Assembly: GCA_013396915.1 (NCBI GenBank)
Contig: VWZL01000283.1
Location: 186,001-250,000 of the forward strand
DNA from: Stercorarius parasiticus
Taxonomy: Eukaryota > Chordata > Aves > Charadriiformes > Stercorariidae
Length of the DNA: 64,000 nt
Reading direction: 5' to 3'
The number at the start of each line of letters is the position of its first letter. Within the stretch, counting starts at the first letter, position 1. The notes under the pieces were generated by a model. That model saw nothing but the letters and a program-made list of their open reading frames with translations, did not search any database and was not told the DNA's origin. The position numbers and the translations under genes are program-made. Below, one piece after another: positions 1 to 10,400 of this stretch.

Positions 1-467
1 TTCCTCCTAAGCAATGCAAGTTCCATTATTCAATTCAATCCACTATCCAAATTCAAGTAGGAAGCCACCCTTCAAGGCCACAAAGGCAGATCCAGGCATA
101 ACACATGTAGAGAATTTTCAGTCCAATTTCAGACATTTTTCCTAGCAAGATTGTTGTGTCTTGTCAGAGGATGTAATATTTCAATAAACAGGACTCCTCT
201 AGCTGACACATGATAATCGGCATAAGCAAAGCATGGAGGACAAGGCTAAACTGAAAAACTTTCAAAAGGATGCAGCTGATGTCACCTTGTCAGTGGCTAG
301 CTCTTCAGTTGGAGAGGGAAACAAAGATCTAATAAAATTCAAGGCATAAACCAACTAAAATAAAATTATTTCCAATATTAGAGGTAGATTTTATCCAGTG
401 TAATTGATAATAGCCACTCCTGTAAGTGCAGAGCTCTAGGAATTAAACAATTCAGATCAACTTTGAC
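1..467 (-). other. PCTP: PCTP 3' untranslated region, running to the window edge
   Basis: Sequence downstream of the PCTP stop. No AATAAA or ATTAAA is present on the minus strand between the stop and position 1, so the transcript probably ends outside the window or uses a variant signal. No other feature is seen here. Confidence 0.55.
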
Positions 468-533
468 CTATGTGCGCTTAGAATAATTATGGCAAGCTTT
501 TTGCATATCCTTCAAGAAAGTAGGCACACCACT
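468..533 (-). CDS. PCTP: PCTP coding exon 6 with stop codon
   Basis: The acceptor is CTCTTTACAG (AG at 535-534). The exon encodes SGVPTFLKDMQKACHNYSKR, then Thr and TAG at 470-468. This is the C-terminal amphipathic helix that caps the START lipid pocket. It has the same length as the mammalian last coding exon (NGVPNFLKDMARACQNYLKK followed by Thr). Confidence 0.95.
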   Translation of the reverse strand, partial: SGVPTFLKDMQKACHNYSKRT

Positions 534-3500
534 CTGTAAAGAGAAAAAGTAGAAAAATCATTCTTACATAATGTAATCAAGAAAAACTATAAGCAAAATG
601 AGAGTTCCCACCACATAGATCAAGGCCTTCAAACAGACACAGGACAATTCTAAGATCTTGTACAAAGCAGCAGACCATTCCTTTAATCCTTCATGAACAG
701 ACTGCATTATTGAAGCTTGGTTGTGTTAAGACTATTCACATATGCTCTGGAACATGAATTTGTTGATTTTCTTGCACAAATTTACCTGTCTGGTTGACTA
801 ACCAACGGAATTTGAAAGGAATAAAACCAATAATTTAAGACAACTGCCACGAGAGCAGACAATAGCAAGCCTCTAAAAAATGGGACTGCGTAAGAGCTAG
901 AAAGGTCAATACACCCTTTTCAGAAAAAAAGAATAATTCTACCCAACACGCAGAAGACAGGTATGGACGCAGCGATTACATTGTTTGAAACAGGTTAGCC
1001 AAAGACAATTGTGCTGTCAACCTTTACTTACCTTGGCAGCCCAATTGACCAGCCACGATGGAATCATGCCACCAGGATTATCAAAATAGTACATATAGAC
1101 TAGAGATAAGAGAGAAGTTACCAGAAAGTTATCCAGCCATAGTCTGAGTATTAGCTATAACACCATATGACAGGAGCTGTCAGTGTGCGTGACTGAATCC
1201 CCAATTACAACAGTTCTGCTCTCAATTCTTCACAACAATGTAAGTCAACTTGTACTGAAGTGGAATGTGAAGTAAGTACAGCCATTCCCAGTTAACCTCT
1301 GGGAAGCCGAGAGCGCCATAATATTAATTTAGACTACTGCAAACCATTTTAGGCAGCCTGTCATAAAATAAGGTTGTCTTTAAAGGACTAATCTCAGACA
1401 GAAGTGAATCTCCAGGCAAACCCTTTAATCTATAAATCTGTCAAATATGATACTTATACCATTGCTGAGTTAACCACATTGCAGCCAGCGTCAGGTTCTA
1501 CCCAACTAAACTGGCTGGCTGGCAAAGCATCATGGGCTGGGGGTGGGAGAGTGGGAAGCGGGGGAAAAAATGAAGTAGTCAGTTTATTCTTAACTACTCA
1601 GCCCAACTGTTAAATAAAAGATTCTTAACAGTAGCACGCTGCACTGGACATTTCCAAAAGTTTCGTTCATTTTAAAGTATTCCTAGCGCTCAGTACATCC
1701 ACTTCATAGCGACTGTTTTAGCTTAAAATTTCCAGTCTCCCTCTTTGTGCATTTTGCTAATACACACACTCTTTGGCTACATGACCTGTGATCACAGTTT
1801 CTTGACCTCTTACCTTTAGATCCAGTCTTGCCATCACTTTCAATTGCCAGACTTTGTTTATAGCTTTTAACTCTGATAATGCCAGGCTTTTCAGGGCACT
1901 GAGGAACAGACACACTTTGAGCTAACACAACCCAGATCTTCCGCCCATCAACATCCATCTCTCGGCATTCACGAATGTAGACATACTGTATGCCGAGTTG
2001 AGGAGGCACGTCAAAACAGTCTTAGTTTGACATATGATGAATTGACAAGTAAATTCCATTACAAATACCAGCCCCTTCAAGATATTTCTTATGCTTCTAC
2101 AAGATTCAACCCTGCAGTGCAAGAATTCAGCTATGTGAGCTTTCATTGTGTGTGGGAAGAGGCACCCACGCTCTTCTTCATGCTATACATATTCAAGTAA
2201 CACGAGGACTGCAAGATCTTAGACTAAGGGGAGCAGAGCAGTAGAATTGGTACATCGTTGGGATCCCTGGGTGACCAGGTGACAAAAACTGCAAGAGGAA
2301 TAAAAAGCTTGAAAGGATACATCTCTGTTTGAGAGAGGAAAAGGGTACTTCACTTCCCAGTAGATTACTTTTTCACCATCATATGTTTTCTCATACAGTT
2401 CTACAGTTGAAAAAACAAGGTTGTTAGATATTTTTAATTTCTACAGCAACAGAACCATACATGGCACAAAAAACAGGTCAGATTTCTGACATGAGCACAT
2501 TTTACACACAACCCTTATGTCAAAATTGATGCACACAAAATCATAGCAGTAGAAGACATTAAAAAACGTTCTGTAGCAAGGTTGTTCAAGAACCAAATAC
2601 ATAAGAGTAGGTGGCCTGTTTTTCTGCTGCTATTTAATTCATTGAGGGGAAAAAAAACCCAACCAACAACCAGCCAAACAAAAACCCCGAAAAACAACAC
2701 TAGAACAATTCTGGAAGGAGGCAGAGTGAAATTCCTATTCAGACAGTTAGCTCATTCAAAGCCTTTCCATCTCAAAGCTTTTTCCTCATCTATGTATATT
2801 CTGTATAATTCTGAGCCACAAGTACAGTATGCTTTTTCACAAGTATGTCATTATCCTTGTAAATGATTCTGAATTAACATAGAACTAGGATGACTACTGC
2901 TTTCTAATACAAGAAGAGGTCTTATACGAGGGATTAATGATGTTTGGAAAAGCTATTAGGAATTTCACAGCAGTATATACCGGCAACAGTGAACACGAAG
3001 CTTGAGCAGTTAATGAGCCTTCATTACACCACCTTCAGTCTGCCTGGAAACTCAATCAGAAGGCAGCTGGATAGGAAAAAAAATAATACCTAAGAATAGT
3101 CCCTGAAACATGGCAGTAACTCAGTGAGCAGTCCGGGATGCACAATACTCCCAGTGTTGTAATAAGCTACAGCATTATGCTGTCCACCAGAGGTCAGTGG
3201 AGCGTTGGTTTATTAGCTTTACTTTCGTTTCTAACTGCAGAGCTTTCCTTTTTCAAAGGGATTAAGACACTATTTTAACAACCTCCATGCAATTGTTAGC
3301 TACTAACTCATCTACCTTTGTGTCTTTACAAACATAGAAAAAACACACAATAGGTAAGTCGTGTCCCACCTGTATTCACTTCAGTCTGTCAATACTAGCA
3401 GACAGCTGATCAAAGTAACACACAGTGCATTTTAATCACTAACCAGATTTCACTTAGCATTATTACAACAGATCACAAGTCTGTTTTATTCATAAGAGGT

Positions 3501-5693
3501 ACAGCTGCACTGGCTGCTTTAGCAGCCAATTATTACCGTTAAATTGTTGGGAAGTATGATCTCAATTGGGATGGTGTTGGCATTGGGAGTAGCAAGTTTC
3601 AATATTGCTCAGGCCCGACCATTTTGTATCATGCCACAGAAGCATGTGGTTCCCCAGTCACTACTCTACAGTTTAGTCACAGCTTCCCTGCCGAATTGGC
3701 AGCTGCAGCACAGACCAGGCCCCAGGATATCCACATCTTGTAAATATCCAGGAGCCTGCTTTGGAAACAGCCACGGTGCTAACAGCAACGACCAGCAGCA
3801 GCAGACTGAACATTTCCGAAGCCTCAGGCAAACCCTTGGCAAGAACCGATCAAAGCACAACCCCTCCAAAGTACTCACTGGAATCCTGGTCATACCTGCC
3901 TCCACTCACGCCTTCATAAAGAGTTTTGATGAACAGAACTAGAGGATAAAGATTAGCTCCTCTTATGCTTAGTGCAGGAGCAGTTACTTTTTCAACTGAA
4001 AAGGCGTCTACTTCTACTCTGGTCACATTTTTATTTTGATGCCAGACAGCAGTTCATCAGACAACTCTTATTTGGACTGCCATTATTGCACAGCTGCAAG
4101 AGCAACAGGGAATATGAACAGTAAAACAAATAGCAAGAAGGCTCTGAATGGAACTTTTCTGTTTTTTCTCCCTAAATGTAGAAGAAGAAAAAACAAAATT
4201 GAAAATGTTGGCTAGTACTACTTCATCGTATGTGCAGTTCTAAAGAATGGGTGGGCTTGTGTCAAATTTTAAGCTAAAAGGAAATCATTAATGTTATGCT
4301 CATGCCCTTCAAGAGTTAACTTCTGTGAAACACTGAAGTACCAGCACAAGTATAAATTCACAGACAAACATATCATGGTCGGCAAGGATATAAACACCAG
4401 CTCTGCAACATTATCTAGTTTTTAGTTTAAGGGTGTAGCTTCCCCCAACTGCTTCCTTTCTTTTCTCTAAGAAGGCATTACAAAAAAACCATGTGTTTGT
4501 TTAAGAAGGATTCAGTTCTCCTAAATGCGCTTAAATCAAAGACTACTGAAGTAACTTAAGATAACATAGTATTTTTACATCCAATATGAGAATGTTGAGT
4601 CCCACTCCAGTTCTTTTTGTTTCATTAATGGCAAAGTGGCCTTTTCTACAAGAAAGTTATTGCCCATTTTGACAAGTAACACTCACTAATGAAGACAAAG
4701 CTTCTTAAGCTTGACCAAGTACTGACATGAGTCAAATATGTGGTTTTCTGTGTCAATATAGAGAATAATAATGCCACAGGCAGTACCAGTAATTGTTCAC
4801 CATAGAGCTGTCCTAGGCTTGACAAGCACGACTTTTAACAATTCTTTGGTTTTTAACACTGTTAAGCAAAACACTTTGACCGTGTTTCAGTTTTATTGGC
4901 CTGAACTGATTTTAAGCACAGGCTTAAAATGGAAGGACTCCCCATCTTTAAAATAAATGGATCACTGGATGTCTACAGCAGCTGAATCCTTGCCTTGTCA
5001 CTGCTGACTTGTTTTAGCATCATATGGATACCCAGGTTCAACTCCCTTTTTCAAAGACAACATTAAACAAACACAACTAAATTAGTTCTTCCTTTCTCTG
5101 TAAAAGCTCGAAGTCACCAACTCTTTTCTCAATACACCCATTTCTGATTGTAAAGGGTGCCAAGAACAACCAATGCTTTCAGGAAAAGACATTCCGTCAC
5201 ACATCAAACTGGTGCAAGCCATTGCATGGCCCTGCTGCGATATGCAAAGATGCACCAAAGGTACCATCTCCATTTCTCCGCAGAACATCTACTGAAATTT
5301 AACCTAGGAGTTACAACAACTAGAAGCTACAAGGTGCTCCGGCATAACAAGTGATGCCAATTATACGCTTTAAACAACATGGAAAGAATTCACTCCAGAA
5401 GGAAGCTACATGGTGATGAGATGTTAGCTGTTCCACATCAGTGTTCACTTCCAGAAGATACGTCTGTCTGGAAGTCTTTGGATGCAGCAACTTTAAAATA
5501 CCTTTGAAGAAAGTTTTAGTGGGAAGAGTCAATGTGGACATAAAGCTTGCTTTTAAACTGCCTAGATGAGCTTACCTTTAACATACTGATCCCATTGTTT
5601 TCTGAAATCTAAATCCATGTAGACATCCGCACACAGTTTTGGGGGACAGTCAGCAAGACCACCGAAGATTTTATACTCATAAAGTCCTGATTG
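468..5693 (-). CDS. PCTP: Phosphatidylcholine transfer protein (START domain), exons 2-6; exon 1 not found
   Basis: PCTP is a cytosolic START-domain protein that carries one phosphatidylcholine between membranes. Five minus-strand exons were placed by splice sites and similarity to the mammalian protein: 5693-5576, 2400-2321, 1985-1814, 1099-1032 and 533-468. All introns are GT-AG, the phases join, and the reading ends in TAG at 470-468, giving 167 residues that match human residues 48-214 in length. The residues known from the human structure to hold the lipid head group are kept: the Arg78 equivalent (codon 5603-5601) with its Asp82 partner, and the aromatic cage Trp101, Tyr114 (first codon of exon 4) and Tyr155. 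The gene is divergent from TMEM100, as in mammals. The N-terminal 47 or so residues encoded by exon 1 are not recognisable and may be lost at the gap near 7372. Identity is very secure; the 5' end is open. Confidence 0.96.
1032..1099 (-). CDS. PCTP: PCTP coding exon 5
   Basis: The acceptor is TCTCTAG (AG at 1101-1100) and the donor is AAG|GTAAGTAAAG at 1032/1031, close to the ideal donor. The 68 bases encode VYMYYFDNPGG followed by MIPSWLVNWAAK, which matches the START domain just before its C-terminal helix. Found by homology because it is too short for a long open frame. Confidence 0.96.
1814..1985 (-). CDS. PCTP: PCTP coding exon 4
   Basis: The acceptor is ATACAG (AG at 1987-1986) and the donor is AAAG|GTAAGAG at 1814/1813. 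The 172 bases begin with the Tyr114 codon (YVYIREC) and run through GRKIWVVLAQS, GIIRVKSYKQSLAIESDG and GSK. SYKQS carries the Tyr155 equivalent. The last base supplies the first base of a Val codon completed by exon 5. Confidence 0.97.
2321..2400 (-). CDS. PCTP: PCTP coding exon 3
   Basis: The acceptor is CTGTAG (AG at 2402-2401) and the donor is GAT|GTATCC at 2321/2320. The 80 bases complete the Glu codon from exon 2 and read ELYEKTYDGEKVIYWEVKYP and onward to SNRD. The Trp of the YWEV motif matches human Trp101 of the choline cage. The exon is too short to show as a long open frame and was found by homology. Confidence 0.96.
2401..5575 (-). other. PCTP: PCTP intron between exons 2 and 3
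   Basis: About 3.2 kb between verified splice sites. I see no repeat of a known avian family. It contains a CTCF-like motif with one mismatch at 3184-3197. A plus-strand open frame of 132 codons (3544-3942) shows no recognisable domain and is not called as a gene. The introns between exons 3-4 (335 bases), 4-5 (714) and 5-6 (498) are short and featureless. Confidence 0.8.
3184..3197 (+). promoter_or_regulatory. CTCF-like motif, one mismatch
   Basis: The 14 bases CCACCAGAGGTCAG fit the CTCF core CCASYAGRKGGCRS at 13 of 14 positions, with T in place of a core G at position 11. It is in forward orientation in a PCTP intron. It is a weak call alone; its interest comes from the perfect reverse-oriented match at 31180-31193. 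Confidence 0.3.
5576..5693 (-). CDS. PCTP: PCTP coding exon 2
   Basis: The acceptor is a polypyrimidine stretch ending CCACAG (AG at 5695-5694), and the donor is AAAG|GTAAG at 5576/5575. The 118 bases end after the first base of a Glu codon. The exon holds the LYEYK and RKQWDQYV motifs typical of PCTP, including the lipid-phosphate-binding Arg. Open sequence continues upstream of the acceptor for about 37 codons, but it has no PCTP similarity and is intron. Confidence 0.96.
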
Positions 5694-7249
5694 CTGTGGA
5701 AACAGAATGGGGAGAGGAAAAGTCACACAGGAAAGGGAAGTACTCTGCAGCAGGGAGAACAGCTGAAGGAAATTAGGTGGGGCGCATACTACAAATTTGC
5801 TCAAGAGCTGTGAAAGTGTTCAAAAAAACAATGCAAGATTCAGTCTTTAACCTCTCGACTTTTTCTTCTAGACATGAAAGTTTAAATCCAGGCAGGCTGA
5901 CCTGCACAGCACAATGGCTGTTCCTTCCCTTACACCAGTACACATCTACTTCACAAGTAGTTCCAAAGGGACCATGTTCTTTCATACACACACACGCCCC
6001 TTTTCATCTCCAACGGTCAGTGGCGACTAAATCCTGTCCAGAAGCATTAAATTGTTGTGGCAAGGTCTGCAGACCCTATATAATGTGCTTAAGAATCTTG
6101 GCCATTTCCAGGAGGTTACCAAGTACTGCACGATCTGGAATAAGTTTTCCAGCAACTCAGGTATGCTTATACTTCAGGATGTGATACAAGAATGCTCTAC
6201 AATGCTCATGCTTAGATACAATGCATTATTATATGTGCCTTGAATATTTAGCAGCTGTTTTCCTTCTGAAAGCTGCCTGCACTGAAAGGATATATCTCCT
6301 ATGTTAATGCTTTTAATGTTTCTCTCAACATATGGGAACTCCATCTGTGAATGGTTGATTTTTCTTCTTCCCCTCCCCTTCACAAATCAACCCTAGAAGA
6401 TGAAGATTTCATGTACCAGAAGATAAGAATGGGACCAAGAAGCTTAAGCTACTCATCTTCACTGAAGCATCAATCTCTAGCTTCAAACCTCAACAGTTCG
6501 GCACCTACGCAGCCCCATGCACTCATATCATCTTTGTAAAAGGCATCAACATTTTTACTGTCACAAGAAAAACTAATTTTGAAAATATCACACCTGCAAT
6601 TGAGCCGAGACCCAACAGCATACGCCAAAGCGCAACACTGGTACTTCAAAAATAGTTGTTAGTCAGCAATCCTGCATGGCTTATCTTCCATGTATGTGTA
6701 TTTACATTGTGTCACGTAAGGCAGGAGAACAGCAAATCACAATTCCCCTCACTCTACTAGGAATTCAGAAAAGAAGTCTTACTTCCCCATGTCAGTGGGC
6801 TGCTCTTCCACTTCTCGTGGAAGGGGGAAATCATTCCATCGCCTTCTGAACTACCTCCTGATTTGAAAGGAAGACGGGTGGAAAATCAGTTTGAAGGGAG
6901 TTTTGCGGAGAGGGAGAGGAAGGGAAGCGGGAGCCTGCAGATCAGGAGGATGCTCTGACCCAGGAGGATGCTCAGGAGCAGGGAGGGCTCTCCTCCACCA
7001 CATCCCCTCGGAGGGGGCTCGGGAGAGGAGCGGGACCCCGTTGGAGCCACAACTGCCCCTGTCTCCGACAGCACCTTCCACCAGGAACTTCTTCAGCCGC
7101 GAGCTGTCCACTACCTTTCAGAGCTCACAGTTTGCAGGTTCCCCAGCGGTCTGTAACAGCGGCGTTCACCGCAGCAGAGCAGCTTTCCCCAGCAGCAGTT
7201 AATAGCATTACCCTGAAAGCTGCTTTCCGGGAGCAAGGAGAAACCGAGA
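5694..7249 (-). other. PCTP intron 1 and upstream flank, no coding sequence seen
   Basis: If PCTP exon 1 lies at or above the gap near 7372, this stretch is the 3' part of intron 1. I searched the minus strand for the acidic START-domain N-terminus and did not find it. GC content rises from about 6880 onward towards the island. No repeat family is recognised. Confidence 0.5.
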
Positions 7250-7480
7250 CCAGGCCGGTAGCGCCCGGACGGGCACCGGACCTCAGCCGGGCCTGTGCGG
7301 GGAACCGCCCCCCGGCCCCCGGCGCCCCCCGGCCCCGCTCCGCTCCTCAGCCGCGCTGCCCCGGCTCAGCCNNNNNNNNNNNNCGGGGGGAGCCGAGGGG
7401 CGCTGTCGGGGCGGGCGGTGTCTATGGATGTAAACCCGCCCGCACGCGTGTGAGCGCAGCTCCGTGCGCGGCACGTTTTC
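7250..7480 (-). promoter_or_regulatory. PCTP: GC-rich CpG island, likely PCTP promoter and first-exon region
   Basis: The stretch is very rich in C, G and CpG, is interrupted by 12 Ns, and carries a GC box (GGGGCGGGCGG, near 7409). It is the only island between PCTP exon 2 and the TMEM100 island, so it is the natural place for the PCTP start. No TATA box is evident, as expected for a housekeeping-type island promoter. The transcription start cannot be placed. Confidence 0.6.
7372..7383. other. Assembly gap (12 Ns)
   Basis: A run of N inside the densest GC stretch of the window. The true gap length may differ from 12. In bird assemblies, GC-rich first exons are often lost at such places. PCTP exon 1 may have been lost here. 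Confidence 0.97.
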
Positions 7481-7499
7481 TCCCCGCTTTCTCCGGTTG

Positions 7500-10400
7500 C
7501 ATGATGGGGTCCAGGTTTCCCTGTGGTGCGTGGGGGAGGCGGCCTTTAAATGTGTGTGTCGTCCGTCTGGTGCCAGGGCAGGGCTCCATCCCGGCAGTGT
7601 GTTGGTCAGGGCCTTAACGTTTTGGGTGTTCCCCAAGGACAGAGATGCAATACTCTCAATGGACGAATGTATTTATATATGTATTTTCACATTTAAAAAA
7701 GTTTTCCTTACGGACTGTTCATATGAGAATATATGAAGAACCGATAAACCCTGTACAGCTGTTTGGTAGGTGTGTTGGACACGGGAGGCCCAGCCAGCCC
7801 AGCGGAGGGGCAGCAGCTCCAGCCCAGGGTTGGGCTGGAGTGGTCAGGATGGAAGGGGACAGAAAACTCTAACCGGTCTGAGCTCAGGAAGTACCCACTG
7901 ATGGGGACACACCTCACACCTTACTTAACACTCCTGCTAAATGACACCCCCTATAACAGTATGCTAACATGTGAGGCTGGCACAGAGAGCCAAAGCATTC
8001 AGGTCATCAAAATTTAAGTGGCTAATGCAGATTTTCTCCCTGGAGTTGTAAATCTGTTTTCATTACAGCTTTATTCTTCTAATTCCTGTGAGGTTTTCCT
8101 GCTGAACACTGTGTCTTCGGAATAAAATGCAAGCAGCTCTGAGCTATGGGACGTCATCAAACCTACTGACTGACAACACTACCCCAATGTACTTGGTGGT
8201 AACCTCTGTGCAAAGCTGGCAAAATTTAGCTTTTTCTAGCTTCCCTGCCAAGTGGCTGAGTTCTTTGACAAAGAGTTCACTTATGTCAGCTGTCCCTTCC
8301 AGTTCCAGTCAATTGGTTTGCAAGCAGAGCATGAGGATTTCTGGCTGACTCTGGTTTGGACATGCAGGCTGAGCATCATCCTTGCACAGTGTGGAAAGCT
8401 TTTTGAGAGAGAGCTTGGCAAAGGCAAGATGATATCTCACAACCTTCCCCCCAGCATGTAAATTTGATGCCAGAATTTGACGCGTAGCATCTTTCTAAAA
8501 TAATGTCACTGATGGTGAAGTCTTTGCTCATACATTACCTGCTCACCTCCCCAGTGGATAGGCAAACATTCCAGTTCTTTTGTTTTATTTTTGTAGAATG
8601 CTTACATATATTATGTCCTTTTAGTATTAATATTTATATAATGCATATAAAATATTTTGGCTTATTTGTTTTCTTTGTGAATTACAATGGTGTGCTCTCA
8701 GTCAGCCCAGCTGGTTCTCCAAAACATGATGACAATACATTTCTTATGGTTGAACCCTTACAAGTAAATTCTTGGCTGAGCTAAGTTGGCTTCAGTGGAG
8801 CTATGCTGCTCACCCAGCTGAAGATCTTGTCTTTAAAATGGAATAGGAGACAATGGTCTTTAGGTGAGACTGATTTAGTTTATCTTGCAGAAATATTTCT
8901 TTAACCGGTAGTTTTACTTTTGCAGCTATTTTATCAGATTTCTATCTCACTTTTAGATCCCATTCATGCTCTGTAATAGGGCTCGCATGAGACTGAAAGA
9001 ACTTCTGGCTCTTGCTTCTACAGAGGTGACTTTCACCCAGTATGAAAAAGGAGTTGTGAGTCATAGGTTGGTGTTTAACATGCAGCAAGGACACATGGCT
9101 ATAAATTATCCTGTGAGATTACAAGATCTCTTAAGGAGCCTTGTTTGTGCAAAAGAACTGAAGTGATCACAGCGCAGGGTTGCCTGTTGTTTTACGGCAA
9201 ACATTTTGCATTATATGGTTGTCTACATGGCATCAGAGTTGTAAGTTGGCCACAACTGACTGGCCACTCCCTCCTCCCCTCAGCACTCCCATGAAAAAGA
9301 AATTTATCTCACAAGGCTACTCTAGGGACCTAAACTTTCAAAAAAGGCATTACTATGTGACCTTTTTTCTTGGTAAATAAGGAGTGGTGAGTACTAAGAA
9401 AGCACAAACAGTTCTGAAAGGAGACTTTATTTTCTGTTTTCATGTATGTTTATGTATTATTATTTGTCACTTGTATGACCATGTATTGCCCTTAGCTTGA
9501 ACCCAAACCTTTTGTTATCTGCATCACTAGATATTGTGGCTGTATTCTGGGGTGAGTTCAGCCACAGCGGGGACTAACTTCCTAGAGCTCTACCCCAACA
9601 GTGGGATAGCAACTGCTTCAGGGCAGCTGGTTCTGGGAACATGAACCCAAGCTTGAGCACAGCTACCAAAGGCAGCCTAGATACAGCACGATCCAGCCCC
9701 ACACATGGATCAGGGACCTAAATACTAACTGAATGAAAATAGAGGGTTACTATTCTAGGGCAATGAGGGGGAGTTTCAAAAGTGCCCACAACTTGACCCA
9801 CATACTTAGTACTTCTTAGGTATTTAGCTGCTGCTGCTTTCAGAGGAAAATGATACCTCAAGGAAACTTGCTGATCTGGGCTATCAATGGGATTAATGCA
9901 CCTAAATTGCCCACCTGTTTTTGAGAATGGAAATAGTCTGTATTAATTCCACCCTAGTACCTAACCTTTCTGCTACTGCAGTCAACGCTGAGTAATCCAT
10001 TGAATTCTATGGTGTGGGATCAAACCAGTAAATTGGACAACTCCACCATCAGGAAATCATATGTGGCCAGAAATGAAAACAGTGACGAATACCACGTTGA
10101 TGTTTTCAGGCCCCAGATGATTTTCCGTGTTTGTTTTGGATATGGCTGTCCATATGTGAGAGAGCGCTACCAGCTATATTGTGTTTTCCCGCATCTGTCT
10201 CTGTGTGGCACTGGTGCACTTTGAGAAATTCTTGAAGATGAACTGAAGATGTGGGGTTTTGATGGATTCAACTGCTGTGCAGACATTTATATACTATTGT
10301 CATTCCATTTTACTTAGAGCATTCCAAAAACCCTGCAAAAGTGATGAATAGTCCCGACGCACCATTTATACAGTATGCACATTCATATTTCTATTATACC

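Noticed and set aside
3544..3942. Plus-strand open frame of 132 codons with a hydrophobic start, inside a PCTP intron
   Set aside because: The start resembles a signal peptide, but the rest has no domain. It is antisense to PCTP, and the opposite strand is also open. Treated as chance.
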